This document shows positions 1-8,119 of a stretch of DNA of 64,000 nucleotides, piece after piece (position 1 is the stretch's first letter; every line of letters begins with the position of its first letter). The notes below the pieces were generated by a model that worked only from the letters and a program-made list of their open reading frames with translations, was not told the origin of the DNA and did not search any database. A program made the position numbers and the translations under genes. Location of the stretch: the NCBI GenBank assembly GCA_051747385.1, contig JBNJGB010000002.1, forward strand, positions 124,001-188,000, in the 5' to 3' direction. The DNA comes from JBNJGB01 sp051747385 (GTDB lineage Bacteria > Myxococcota_A > UBA9042 > PHBI01 > JACKFB01).

Positions 1-422
1 TGAAGGCGCGCTTCGTGATCAAGGACGGCCAGAGCCACGCCGTGGACTCCTCGGACAACGCCTTCATCTCGGCCGCAAAGGGCGCCTTCCGCGAGACCTA
101 CGCCAAGACCAGGCCGGCCATCCTGGAGCCGGTGATGCGCGTGTCCGTCGAGGGCCCGACCGAGCACCAGGGCGCCATGATGCGGACCATCAACCAGCGC
201 CGCGGCATCATCGTCGGCACCCACGAGGAGGAGGGCTTCGCCCGCGTCGACGCCGACGTGCCCCTCGCGGAGATGTTCGGCTACTCCACGGACCTCCGCT
301 CGGCCACCCAGGGCAAGGCGGAGTTCTCCATGGAGTTCTCCAAGTACGCCCCGGTGCCCAAGGAGGTCGCCGAGGAGCTGAAGAAGGAGTACGCCGAGAA
401 GGTCGCGGCCGGCGAGGCGTAG
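1..422 (+). CDS. fusA: Elongation factor G, C-terminal fragment (partial)
   Basis: This is the 3' end of a translation elongation factor G gene cut by the window edge; the reading frame is open from base 3. The visible ~139 residues cover the end of domain IV and domain V. The family pattern is clear: VDSSDNAF, then LEPVMRVSVEGPTEHQG, a stretch around NQRRGII, and PLAEMFGYSTDLRSATQGKAEFSMEF near the end, the EF-G C-terminal signature. EF-G is the cytoplasmic GTPase that drives ribosomal translocation. The GTPase domain lies outside the window, so whether this is the main copy or a paralogue (EF-G2 type) cannot be told. Confidence 0.93.
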   Translation, partial: KARFVIKDGQSHAVDSSDNAFISAAKGAFRETYAKTRPAILEPVMRVSVEGPTEHQGAMMRTINQRRGIIVGTHEEEGFARVDADVPLAEMFGYSTDLRSATQGKAEFSMEFSKYAPVPKEVAEELKKEYAEKVAAGEA

Positions 423-449
423 GCCTCCGGTCCCGACGCGGCATCCTCC

Positions 450-491
450 GGACGCCCGGGGCGCCACGCGCGCTCCGGGCGCTCGTGCGTC
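450..491 (+). terminator. GC-rich hairpin after EF-G gene
   Basis: Twenty-eight bases after the EF-G stop there is an interrupted inverted repeat: CGCCCGG at 453-459 pairs with CCGGGCG at 475-481, and GGACG/CGTCC flank it further out. No T-run follows, so it is a terminator-like hairpin rather than a classical intrinsic terminator. It may separate fusA from the CBS-domain gene. Confidence 0.35.
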
Positions 492-594
492 CGAGGGTCG
501 TCGGCACGGCTTGACCGTCCGTCGCGTCTGCGGCCAATCTGGGGGTCGGGGTCGACGCCCCGCCCTGCCCGTCGCCGGCCCGTGGAGGCGCCCC

Positions 595-1008
595 ATGAAA
601 GAGATCCCCCCCGTCTCGAAGGTCATGACGCCGTTCCCGTGGGCGATCAGCGTGGATCAGCCCCTCGCGGAGGCCCGGCAGATGATGGACGAGCACGACA
701 TCCGCCACCTCCCGGTGACCTGGGGCGGCGACGTCGTGGGCCTCCTCTCGGACCGCGACCTCTCGGTCGTCGAGGCCACCACCCGGGAGCACGGCGGGAA
801 GGAGTCCGACCTGAACGTCGGCCTCGTCTGCACGGCGGATCCGTACATCGTCGAGCACACCGAGCGCCTGGACAACGTCGTCCTGGCCATGGCCGACGAG
901 CACATCGGCTCCGCCATCATCACCCGAGAGGGCGAGCTGATCGGCATCCTCACCACCACCGACGTGTGCCGGATGCTCGGCGAGGGCCTGCGCGACCGGC
1001 AACTGTAG
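595..1008 (+). CDS. Two-CBS-domain protein
   Basis: A 137-residue protein made almost entirely of a tandem CBS (Bateman) pair. The first CBS spans about residues 10-65 (VMTPFPWAISVDQPLAEARQ followed by HLPVTWGGDVVGLLSDRDL). The second spans about 76-132 (DPYIVEHTERLDNVVLAM, then EGELIGILTTTDV). CBS pairs bind adenine nucleotides and act as stand-alone energy sensors or regulatory subunits. The ATG at 595 is chosen over an upstream TTG because GGAGG lies at 584-588 with normal spacing and the protein starts right at the first CBS motif. No partner enzyme is fused or adjacent, so its target is unknown. Confidence 0.85.
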   Translation: MKEIPPVSKVMTPFPWAISVDQPLAEARQMMDEHDIRHLPVTWGGDVVGLLSDRDLSVVEATTREHGGKESDLNVGLVCTADPYIVEHTERLDNVVLAMADEHIGSAIITREGELIGILTTTDVCRMLGEGLRDRQL

Positions 1009-1044
1009 CCCGGAGCACGGGGCCACGCGGTCGCAGGAGAACCC

Positions 1045-1225
1045 TCAAGCCGGCGGTAGCTCATCCCGCGTGTCGCTCAGGAACGTCACGAGCGCGTCCA
1101 GGGCACGGTCCAGGGCCTCTCGGTGAGCGGCCCAGGCGTCCGTGTGGGCGCTGAGGTGGGATGCGCAGGGCCTGACGCTCGACCTCGATCTCGCGCAGGA
1201 GGCGCGCCAGTCGGGTCCGGGTCAT
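1045..1225 (-). pseudogene. Short partner ORF of the nucleotidyltransferase, apparently frameshifted
   Basis: An ATG at 1225, 11 bases after the MNT stop codon, opens with MTRTRLARLLREIEVERQALR, typical of HEPN/HepT-like partners of MNT nucleotidyltransferases. Continuing in frame gives Pro/Arg-rich nonsense to a stop at 1061. Removing one base after the LR codons gives a credible continuation (SHLSAHTDAWAAHREALDRA and so on) to a stop at 1045, total about 59 residues. Either the gene carries a real +1 frameshift, there is a sequencing error, or it is an unrelated short ORF. Even when repaired it is far shorter than HepT (about 110-150 residues), so the antitoxin/toxin pair looks decayed. Confidence 0.35.
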
Positions 1226-1236
1226 CGCCGCGGCGC

Positions 1237-1593
1237 TCACGCGAGCACCTCTCCCTCCGTCTCGATGCGCCGCCGGAAATCCGGGGGAAGCTCCTCGAGC
1301 AGGAAGACCTCCACGACCGCGTCGAAGAGGCGCCCGAGGTCGTACATCGCCTCGCCGCGGCGCGAGTACGGGACCCCTTCGACCGCCAGGTCGACGTCCG
1401 AGGAAGCGTGGACGCCACCCCACGCGAGCGAGCCGAACAGGATGACCCGCCGGGCTCCGTACTCGTCGCGGAGGCGCGCCGCGGCCTCGGGCAACCTCCG
1501 CCGCAGCTCCTCGGCCCGCGCGTCCCGCGCACGCAACTCGCGCTCGGCGCGCGCCATGAGCGCCCGGGCAGCGTCTCGGGGCGTAGCGGACAT
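1237..1593 (-). CDS. MNT-type nucleotidyltransferase domain protein
   Basis: A 118-residue protein with a minimal nucleotidyltransferase fold. A helical N-terminus (residues 1-45, many Arg/Ala/Glu) precedes the core motif VILFGSLAWGGVHASSDVDL at about 50-69: GS followed by the two metal-binding aspartates (DxD). Proteins of this kind are usually the antitoxin of MNT/HEPN toxin-antitoxin pairs and can AMPylate the HEPN partner. A short, apparently frame-disrupted ORF follows 11 bases downstream where the HEPN gene would be expected. It is a small accessory island between the CBS gene and the lipB end of the lipoate operon. Confidence 0.7.
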   Translation of the reverse strand: MSATPRDAARALMARAERELRARDARAEELRRRLPEAAARLRDEYGARRVILFGSLAWGGVHASSDVDLAVEGVPYSRRGEAMYDLGRLFDAVVEVFLLEELPPDFRRRIETEGEVLA

Positions 1594-1602
1594 GAGAGGA
1601 GG

Positions 1603-2268
1603 CTAGGACGCCCGGCCGTCCCCGGCAAGGGGCAGGTGCCTCTCGAAGGCGCGGGCGACCTCGCGGGCGGCGAGGGCCTTCAGCTCGTCGAGGGGCGGGA
1701 CGCGGCCCCCGAGGGAGGCGATGGAGCCCATGACGCCGGCGGAGAGGCCGCAGGGGTTGATGCGGCGGAACCAGCCCAGGTCCGGGTCCACGTTGAGGGC
1801 GAAGCCGTGGAAGGTGACCCAGCGGCGGACTGCGACGCCGAGAGAGGCGACCTTGACGCCCCGGCACCAGACGCCCGTGTGACCCTCCTTGCGCTCGCCG
1901 GAGAGGCCGCAGGCGGCAAGGACGGCGATGAGGGCCTCCTCCAGGCGGCGGAGGACGAGGTGCAGGTCCCGCTCGTCCTCGCCCAGCTTCAGGATGGGAT
2001 AGCCGACGAGCTGTCCCGGGCCGTGCCAGGTGACGTCGCCGCCGCGCTCCACCTCGACGACCGGGGTGTCCCCGGTGGCGAGCACGTTGGCCTGTGCGCC
2101 CCGGCGGCGGCCCAGGGTGAAGACCGGCGGGTGCTCGACGAGCAGCAGGGTGTCGTCGATGCGGTCCTCGGCGCGGGCCTCGGCCAGCTCCCGCTGGAGC
2201 GCCAGGGCCGCCTCGTAGTCCAGGACCCCGAGATCCCGGACGCGCAGGACCGGGCGCTCCGTACTCAC
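1603..2268 (-). CDS. lipB: Lipoyl(octanoyl) transferase
   Basis: Transfers octanoyl groups from octanoyl-ACP to the lipoyl-domain lysine of dehydrogenase E2 subunits, the first step of endogenous lipoate assembly in the cytoplasm. The 221-residue product carries the family signature RGGDVTWHGPGQLVGYPI (residues 75-92), the catalytic cysteine in INPCGLS (Cys173) and the conserved lysine in RGVKVASLG (Lys139). The GTG start overlaps the stop of the upstream lpd gene in a GTGA junction, pointing to translational coupling. It is the last gene of an operon that also contains lipA and all dehydrogenase subunits. Confidence 0.96.
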   Translation of the reverse strand: MSTERPVLRVRDLGVLDYEAALALQRELAEARAEDRIDDTLLLVEHPPVFTLGRRRGAQANVLATGDTPVVEVERGGDVTWHGPGQLVGYPILKLGEDERDLHLVLRRLEEALIAVLAACGLSGERKEGHTGVWCRGVKVASLGVAVRRWVTFHGFALNVDPDLGWFRRINPCGLSAGVMGSIASLGGRVPPLDELKALAAREVARAFERHLPLAGDGRAS

Positions 2269-3683
2269 CGATTCATCGCGTGGATGGCGTGGCCCAGGAC
2301 GGCGTTGGCGGACTCCATGATCGCCTCGGGGAGCGTGGGGTGGGCGTGGACGGTGAGGCCGATGTCGCTGGCCAGGGCGCCCATCTCCAGGGCCAGGCCC
2401 AGCTCGGCGATCAGGTTGGACGCCTCCGGGCCGACGATCTCGGCGCCCAGGAGGACCTCGGTGTCCGCGTCGACGATCAACCGGACGAAGCCGTCGGAGT
2501 CGTTCAAGCTCAGGGCGCGGCCGTTGGCGGCGAAGGAGAACCGGGAGCTCTTGACCGAGTGGCCCGCCTCCTTCGCCTCCGCCTCGGTCATGCCCACCGT
2601 GGCGATCTCCGGGTCCGTGAAGACCACGGCGGGCACGCCCCGGACGTCGTAGGCGGCGGGCTCGCCGGCGATGACCTCGGCCGCGACCTCGCCCTCCTTG
2701 GTGCCCTTGTGGGCCAGCATGGGCTCGCCGGCCACGTCGCCCGCCGCGAAGATGTGCCTCGCGCTGGTCCGCTGCTCGCCGTCGACGATCACGAAGCCCT
2801 CGTCGTCGACGTCCACGCCGGCCGCCTCGAGGCCGATGCCCTCGCTGACCGGGCGCCGCCCCACGGTGAGCAGGATGACGTCCGCCTCCAGGGTGGAGCG
2901 CTCGCCGCTCTTGCGGTCCTCCACCTCCACGGTGACGCCGCCGCGGTCTCCCTTCTCCCACGAGACGGCCTTCGTGTGGGCCAGGACCTTCCCACCGCCC
3001 TTCTCGAAGCGCTTCTTCACCGGCCGCATCAGGTCCTTGGCGAAGCCGGGCAGGATGCGTTCCATGAACTCGACGACCGTGACCTCGCTGCCGAGGCGCT
3101 GCCAGACGCCGCCCATCTCCATGCCGATGTAGCCGCCTCCGATGACGACGAGCTTCTCCGGGGCCTCGGTCCACTCAAGGGCCTGGGTGGAGCTGACCAC
3201 GTGCTCGCCGTCCAGCTCGAAGCCGGGGAGCTCCGAGGGCCGCGAGCCGGTGGCGACGACCGCGTGCTGGAAGCGCACCTCCGTGGTGCCGCCGTCCTCG
3301 CCCTCCACGGACAGGGTGCGCGGGCCGGTGAAGGCGCCGCGGCCCATGAGGACCTTCCCGCCGTTGCCCTCCACGAGCTGGCCCACGCCGGAGGTGAGGC
3401 GGTCCACGATGCCGTCCTTCCACGCCATCATCTTCTTCAGGTTCACGGAGACGTCGCCCGCCGTGATGCCCATGGCCTCGGACTCGGCGATGTCCTGCAC
3501 GCGCTTGGAGGCGGTGATGAGCGCCTTGGACGGGACGCAGCCCACGTTCAGGCAGGTGCCGCCCAGGTAGCGCGCGTCCACCAGCAGGACGTCCACGCCG
3601 AGCTGGGCCAGGCGGATGGCGCAGGGATAGCCGGCCGGGCCGGCGCCCAGGACGACGGTGTGGGTCTCGATGGGGGCTCCCAT
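2265..3683 (-). CDS. lpdA: Dihydrolipoyl dehydrogenase (E3)
   Basis: FAD-dependent E3 subunit that reoxidises dihydrolipoamide with NAD+ in the 2-oxoacid dehydrogenase complex. The 472-residue protein has the N-terminal FAD dinucleotide motif GAGPAGYPCA, the redox-active disulfide in GGTCLNVGCVPSK (Cys44/Cys49), an NAD-binding GGGYIGMEMG around residue 180, a second FAD motif ending in IFAAGDVAGEP, and the C-terminal HAHPTLPEAIMES helix with the active-site His-Glu pair. Length is normal. It begins 16 bases after the E1-alpha stop codon and overlaps lipB at its end. Confidence 0.97.
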   Translation of the reverse strand: MGAPIETHTVVLGAGPAGYPCAIRLAQLGVDVLLVDARYLGGTCLNVGCVPSKALITASKRVQDIAESEAMGITAGDVSVNLKKMMAWKDGIVDRLTSGVGQLVEGNGGKVLMGRGAFTGPRTLSVEGEDGGTTEVRFQHAVVATGSRPSELPGFELDGEHVVSSTQALEWTEAPEKLVVIGGGYIGMEMGGVWQRLGSEVTVVEFMERILPGFAKDLMRPVKKRFEKGGGKVLAHTKAVSWEKGDRGGVTVEVEDRKSGERSTLEADVILLTVGRRPVSEGIGLEAAGVDVDDEGFVIVDGEQRTSARHIFAAGDVAGEPMLAHKGTKEGEVAAEVIAGEPAAYDVRGVPAVVFTDPEIATVGMTEAEAKEAGHSVKSSRFSFAANGRALSLNDSDGFVRLIVDADTEVLLGAEIVGPEASNLIAELGLALEMGALASDIGLTVHAHPTLPEAIMESANAVLGHAIHAMNR

Positions 3684-3699
3684 GGGGGCTCCTCTTCGG

Positions 3700-4803
3700 T
3701 CAGTGGGGTGGGGGCACGGGGAAGCGGGCGGCCTCCTCGGCCTGCTCCCGGAGGAACCAGGGCCGCTCCACGAAGACGTCCTCGAACATCGTGTCCAGCG
3801 GGACCATGGCGTCGGCGGCCTCCACCTCGGCCAGGACGTCGCGGATCTCCTTTCGCAGCCTCCTGTCCAGGTCGTCCGCGTCGTCCTCGGTGGTCAGGCC
3901 CTCGGACACGAGGAAGGTCCGCAGCCGCTGGACCGGATCCTTCGCCCGCCAGGCGTCGGTGACGGCCTCGTCCCGGTAGCGGCTCGGGTCGTCGCTGGTG
4001 GAGTGGGCCCCGATCCGATAGGTGAGCGCCTCGATGAGCGACGGGCCGTCCCCGGCGCGCGCCCGCTCGGCCGCCTCGCGCGTGACCTCGTAGCAGGCCA
4101 GCACGTCGTTGCCGTCGACGCGGCGCCCGGGCATCCGGTAGGCCTTCGCCCGCGCCGCGATGGACGACGCGCGGGTCTGCCTGTCCACCGGCACGCTGAT
4201 GGCCCACTGGTTGTTCTGGCAGAAGAAGACGGCCGGCAGCCGGAAGCGCCCCGCAAGGTCCAGGGACGTGTGGAAGTCGTTCTCGCTGGTGGCCCCGTCG
4301 CCCATGTAGCCCATGCACAGGGCGTCGTCGCCGCGGATCTTCATCGCCCAGGCGACCCCGACTGCGTGGGGGAGCTGCGTCCCGATGGGTGAGCTCAGGG
4401 TCGCGTAGTGCTGCTCGACGGCGCCGTAGTGACACGGCATCTGCCGGCCCTTCGTCCGGTCGAGGCTGTTGCCGAAGCACTGGGCCACGTAGTCCCGCAG
4501 CGGATAGCCCCGCATGAGCGCGACCCCGCCCTCGCGCAGGGCCGGCAGCACCCAGTCCCGCGCCTCCAGGGCGCGGCCGGAGCCGAACACCGCCGCCTCC
4601 TGGCCCGTCGCAGGCCCGTAGAAGCCGATGCGCCCCTGGCGCTGCAGCGTCAGCATCAGGTCGTCCAGCAGGCGCTGCTGCAGCATCAGGCGGTACAGGT
4701 CCCGCAGGTCGTCGTCGCCCAGGCCCTCCGGGACCCGCGCGCCCTCCACCAGGCGCCCCTGCTCGTCGAGGAGCTGGTGGACCGTCTCGTCGACCTCCGC
4801 CAT
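3700..4803 (-). CDS. 2-oxoacid dehydrogenase E1 alpha subunit (branched-chain type)
   Basis: Thiamine-diphosphate-dependent decarboxylase subunit; with E1-beta it forms the alpha2-beta2 E1 heterotetramer. The 367-residue product keeps the cofactor motif intact: GDGATSEND with the metal-binding aspartate, ending in the asparagine pair of FFCQNNQWAISVP. The substrate loop TYRIGAHSTSDDPSRY is complete. QCFGN...KGRQMPCHYG and the HSTSDD loop resemble branched-chain 2-oxoacid dehydrogenase E1-alpha more than pyruvate dehydrogenase. Unusually it sits after E2 rather than next to E1-beta; the position before E1-beta is taken by a degenerate paralogue (7205-8119). Confidence 0.92.
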   Translation of the reverse strand: MAEVDETVHQLLDEQGRLVEGARVPEGLGDDDLRDLYRLMLQQRLLDDLMLTLQRQGRIGFYGPATGQEAAVFGSGRALEARDWVLPALREGGVALMRGYPLRDYVAQCFGNSLDRTKGRQMPCHYGAVEQHYATLSSPIGTQLPHAVGVAWAMKIRGDDALCMGYMGDGATSENDFHTSLDLAGRFRLPAVFFCQNNQWAISVPVDRQTRASSIAARAKAYRMPGRRVDGNDVLACYEVTREAAERARAGDGPSLIEALTYRIGAHSTSDDPSRYRDEAVTDAWRAKDPVQRLRTFLVSEGLTTEDDADDLDRRLRKEIRDVLAEVEAADAMVPLDTMFEDVFVERPWFLREQAEEAARFPVPPPH

Positions 4804-4816
4804 CGCGCGCTCCTGC

Positions 4817-6178
4817 CTATGCCATCTCGAGGAGCATCAGCTCCGGGTCCTCGAGGTACTCCTTGATGCGCTGGGCGAAGGCCGCGCCCTCGTGCCCGTC
4901 GATCACCCGGTGGTCGAAGCTCAGGCTCAGGTTCATCATCGGCCGCGCGACGATCTGCCCCTCCCGGACCACGGCCCGATCCTCCATCTTGTGGACGCCC
5001 AGGATGGCCGTCTCCGGGTGGTTGATGATCGGCGTGGCGTGGAGCCCGCCGATGCGCCCCAGGCTCGTGATGGTGAAGGTCGAGCCCTTGGCCTCCTTCG
5101 GGGACAGCTTGCCCTGGCGCGCCTTGCCGCTGACGTCCGCGATGCGGGCGGCGAGCTCCACCAGGGTCAGCCCGTCGGCGTGGCGCACCACCGGGACCGT
5201 CAGACCCTGCTCGGTGGCCGCGGCGATCCCCAGGTGGTGGTGGTGCTTGATCACCAGCTCCCGGGCCTCGTCGTCCATGACGGCGTTCATCTTCGGGAAG
5301 TACCGGAGCGCCAGCAGGGACGCCTTGGCGATGAACGGCAGGTACGTCATCCGCACGCCGGCGGCCTCCGCGGCCGGCTTGAGCCGCTTCCGCGACGCCT
5401 CGAGGTTCGTGCAGTCGATCTCCTCGACGTAGGTGAAGTGGGCGGCCGTCTGCTTCGACCGGGACATCGTCTCGTAGATGGCCCGGCGCAGGCCGCGGAT
5501 CTTCACGCGCTCCTCGCGCTCCTCTCCCGACGGCTTCCGCTCCAGCAGCGCGCGGGCCGGCTGCTGCGGGGCCGGTGCCGGCTGCGGAGCAGCCTGCGGG
5601 GCGCGCGGCGCAGCGGGAGGCGCAGTCGGCGCGGCTGCCGGCTCCCCCTCGGCGTGATGTGCGCGGACGTCCTCCTTCGTCACGCGGCCGGCGGGCCCGG
5701 TGCCGTTCACCTGGCCGATGTCGATCCCCAGCTCTCGGGCCAGGCGGCGCGTCGCCGGTGTGGCGAGGACGCGACCGGAGCCCCGCGGGATGCCCGGTGG
5801 CTCGGTCTCCTCGGGCTCGGCCGGCTCGGGAGGCTCCTCGACCTTCGGGGACGGCTCGGGCGGCGCGCCCACGTCCGCCTGGGGCTTCTGGGGCTTCTTC
5901 GGCGGGGCCTTGGCGGCCTCGACCTCCTCGTGGGCCTCGCCCTCCACGTCCAGCACGAACAGCACCTCCCCCACCTCGACGATGTCCCCGGACTCGTGGG
6001 GGATCTCGAGGACCTCGCCCTCGCGGGGGCTGGAGATGGTGACCGTCGCCTTGTCGGTCATGACCTCGACGACGGGCTGCTCGTCCTTGACCTCGTCGCC
6101 GGGGGCCACGAGCCAGTCGACGATCTCGCCCTCGACCATGCCCTCGGCCAGGTCGGGCAGCTTGAACTCGAACCGCAT
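4817..6178 (-). CDS. 2-oxoacid dehydrogenase E2 (lipoyl acyltransferase)
   Basis: Core acyltransferase of the dehydrogenase complex, 453 residues. One N-terminal lipoyl domain (about 1-78) has the target lysine in MTDKATVTI (Lys43). A Pro/Glu/Ala-rich linker follows, then a peripheral-subunit-binding domain at about 136-172 (ATPATRRLARELGIDIGQVN and GPAGRVTKEDV), a second Ala/Pro linker, and the catalytic domain ending with the CoA-acyltransferase motif FDHRVIDGHEG near residue 420. A single lipoyl domain is typical of branched-chain E2. This protein is the substrate for LipB and LipA encoded in the same operon. Confidence 0.95.
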   Translation of the reverse strand: MRFEFKLPDLAEGMVEGEIVDWLVAPGDEVKDEQPVVEVMTDKATVTISSPREGEVLEIPHESGDIVEVGEVLFVLDVEGEAHEEVEAAKAPPKKPQKPQADVGAPPEPSPKVEEPPEPAEPEETEPPGIPRGSGRVLATPATRRLARELGIDIGQVNGTGPAGRVTKEDVRAHHAEGEPAAAPTAPPAAPRAPQAAPQPAPAPQQPARALLERKPSGEEREERVKIRGLRRAIYETMSRSKQTAAHFTYVEEIDCTNLEASRKRLKPAAEAAGVRMTYLPFIAKASLLALRYFPKMNAVMDDEARELVIKHHHHLGIAAATEQGLTVPVVRHADGLTLVELAARIADVSGKARQGKLSPKEAKGSTFTITSLGRIGGLHATPIINHPETAILGVHKMEDRAVVREGQIVARPMMNLSLSFDHRVIDGHEGAAFAQRIKEYLEDPELMLLEMA

Positions 6179-6233
6179 GGGGGCTTCCTTCGCGTCGGGG
6201 TTCTTCGGCGGGTTCCGGGCGGCGGAGGCGCGC

Positions 6234-7208
6234 TCAGTAGTGGATGGAGCGGTCGATGGCGTCGAGGACGCGCTCGACCGAGGGGAGGTAGGCCCGCTCC
6301 AGCGTGTACGGGAACGGCGTGTCGTAGCCCGTGACCCGCACGATGGGCGCCTCCAGGTACAGGAAAGCGCGCTCCTGCACGAGGGAGGCCACCTCCGCCC
6401 CGAACCCGCAGGTCCGCGGCGCCTCGTGGACGATGACGCAGCGGCCGGTGGCCTTCACGGCGTCCACGACCGTGTCCACGTCCAGGGGCCACAGGGTGCG
6501 GGGATCGATGATCGTGCACTCGGTCCCGTCGGAGGCCGCGCGCTTCGCCACCTCCTCGCAGAGCGGGACCATGGCGCCCCAGGCGACGAGCGTCACGTCA
6601 TCGCCCTCCCGCACCACCCGCGCCTTCCCCAGGGGGACCTCGTAGTCCTCGTCCGGGACGTCGCCGGTGGCCCGCCGGTAGATGGGCTTCGGCTCCAGGA
6701 AGAGCACCGGGTCGTCCGACCGGATGCTCGCCAGGAGGAGGCCCTTGGCGTCGTACGGCGTCGACGGGCAGACCACCTTCAGGCCGGGCGTGTGGATGAA
6801 GTACGCCTCGGGGCTCTGGGAGTGGTAGTGCCCGCCGCGGATGCCGCCGCCCACGGGCGTCCGGATGGTCACGGGGCAGCCGAACTGGCCGCCGGAGCGG
6901 TACCGGTACTTCGCCAGCTCGTTCACGATGTGATCGAAGCCCGGATAGATGAAGTCCGAGAACTGGATCTCCGGCACGGGGCGCATCCCGTACAGGGCCA
7001 TGCCCACGGCGGAGCCGATGATGCCGGCCTCGTTCAGGGGGGTGTCGATGACCCGGTCCTCGCCGAACCGCTCCTGGAGGCCGGCCGTCGCCCGGAAGAC
7101 GCCGCCGAACTTGCCGATGTCCTCGCCGAGGAGCACCACGTCGTCGTCGGCGCCCATCGCCACGCCGAGCGCGTCGTTCACGGCCTGCACCAGGTTCGTC
7201 GTGGTCAT
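6234..7208 (-). CDS. 2-oxoacid dehydrogenase E1 beta subunit
   Basis: The 324-residue beta chain of the thiamine-dependent E1 component. Landmarks are LLGEDIGKFGGVFRAT near the N-terminus, the NEAGI segment contributing the conserved glutamate, the HYHSQSPEA loop with the active-site histidine, and a transketolase C-terminal domain (about 200-320). The start codon overlaps the stop of the degenerate E1-alpha paralogue (ATGA at 7205-7208). It must pair with an alpha chain; the intact one is encoded two genes downstream. Confidence 0.95.
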   Translation of the reverse strand: MTTTNLVQAVNDALGVAMGADDDVVLLGEDIGKFGGVFRATAGLQERFGEDRVIDTPLNEAGIIGSAVGMALYGMRPVPEIQFSDFIYPGFDHIVNELAKYRYRSGGQFGCPVTIRTPVGGGIRGGHYHSQSPEAYFIHTPGLKVVCPSTPYDAKGLLLASIRSDDPVLFLEPKPIYRRATGDVPDEDYEVPLGKARVVREGDDVTLVAWGAMVPLCEEVAKRAASDGTECTIIDPRTLWPLDVDTVVDAVKATGRCVIVHEAPRTCGFGAEVASLVQERAFLYLEAPIVRVTGYDTPFPYTLERAYLPSVERVLDAIDRSIHY

Positions 7209-8119
7209 GCGGGGGCCTCCGTGTCCCCGGGGTCGGTGAGGAACCAGGGTCGGTCCGCGAACACCGCCTCGGTGAGCGTGTCGTCTTCGATGGGCTGCGC
7301 CGCCTCGGCCGCGGCGCGGGCTGCCGCCAGCCGCTTGCGGATGTCCTCGTCCACGTGGTGCTGATGGTCCACGGTCCAGCGCCCCGCCGCCTGGAGCGCG
7401 CGGACGTCCACGGGCTCGGCCTCTCCGGCCAGGCGGGCGTCCACCACCGTGGGGCCCTCTCCCGCGACGGCCCGGGCGCGCGCCTCGCGCACCGCCTCCA
7501 GGATCGCCACGCCGTCGTCGCCGGGCACCGCCTCGACCCGGATGCCCCAGGCCTCCCCGGCCTCCTCGAAGGGCACCTCGTCCGCGAGGGGCCCGCGCGC
7601 CACGAACACGGCCTGCGCCCGGTAGACCGCGGCGAAGTTCAGGCCCGCGTGGATCTCGCCGTTCGCCTGCGCGCCGCTCCCGAACAGCGCGAACGCCACC
7701 CGGTCGTCTCCACGCAGGCGCGCCGCGTGGCCGAAGCCCGCCGCGTGGACCAGGTGCGCCGCCGGGCTCCCGTCCGTGAGCGCCACGCCGTGCTCCCGGT
7801 CCTGCAGCGCGCCCGGCATGCCGCGCCCCAGCGCCGGATCCCCGGAGACCGCGAAGGCCTGGCGGAGGATCGCCTCCACCCCGACGCCCCGGGCCAGCGC
7901 CGCCGGGACGTCCCGGGCCGTGCCCAGGAGCAGATCGCGGTCGGAGGCCGCCAGCCCCGTCGCGACCATGGCCACCCGCGCGTCGCCCGCCGGGCTGGGC
8001 GTGCCGATGCGGCCCGTCCGGCCCAGCCGCTCCAGCAGGTCCTCGAGGGCGGCCGCCTCCACCTGGAGGGCGACCCCCCGATCCAGGTCCCCGTCCGCGA
8101 CCTCCGGCGCCGCGCTCAC
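7205..8119 (-). CDS. Degenerate E1-alpha-like protein lacking thiamine-binding residues
   Basis: A 304-residue protein that aligns end to end with the E1-alpha of the same operon, including RGDD before the cofactor motif and the C-terminal VFADRPWFL (VFVERPWFL in the intact copy). The catalytic machinery is gone. The metal-binding GDGATSEN is GSGAQANGE here, the asparagine pair of the intact FCQNNQWAISVP is replaced by ARGPLADEVP, and the HSTSDD substrate loop is missing. The frame is intact over the whole length and coupled by 4-base overlaps to lipA upstream and E1-beta downstream. This argues for a conserved pseudoenzyme rather than decay. A structural or regulatory role in E1 is inferred. 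Confidence 0.8.
   Translation of the reverse strand: MSAAPEVADGDLDRGVALQVEAAALEDLLERLGRTGRIGTPSPAGDARVAMVATGLAASDRDLLLGTARDVPAALARGVGVEAILRQAFAVSGDPALGRGMPGALQDREHGVALTDGSPAAHLVHAAGFGHAARLRGDDRVAFALFGSGAQANGEIHAGLNFAAVYRAQAVFVARGPLADEVPFEEAGEAWGIRVEAVPGDDGVAILEAVREARARAVAGEGPTVVDARLAGEAEPVDVRALQAAGRWTVDHQHHVDEDIRKRLAAARAAAEAAQPIEDDTLTEAVFADRPWFLTDPGDTEAPA

Noticed and set aside
1061..1867. 268-codon minus-strand frame over lipB and the MNT gene
   Set aside because: It is Arg/Gly/Pro-rich and overlaps two clear genes in another frame; only its last 55 codons coincide with the possible MNT partner.
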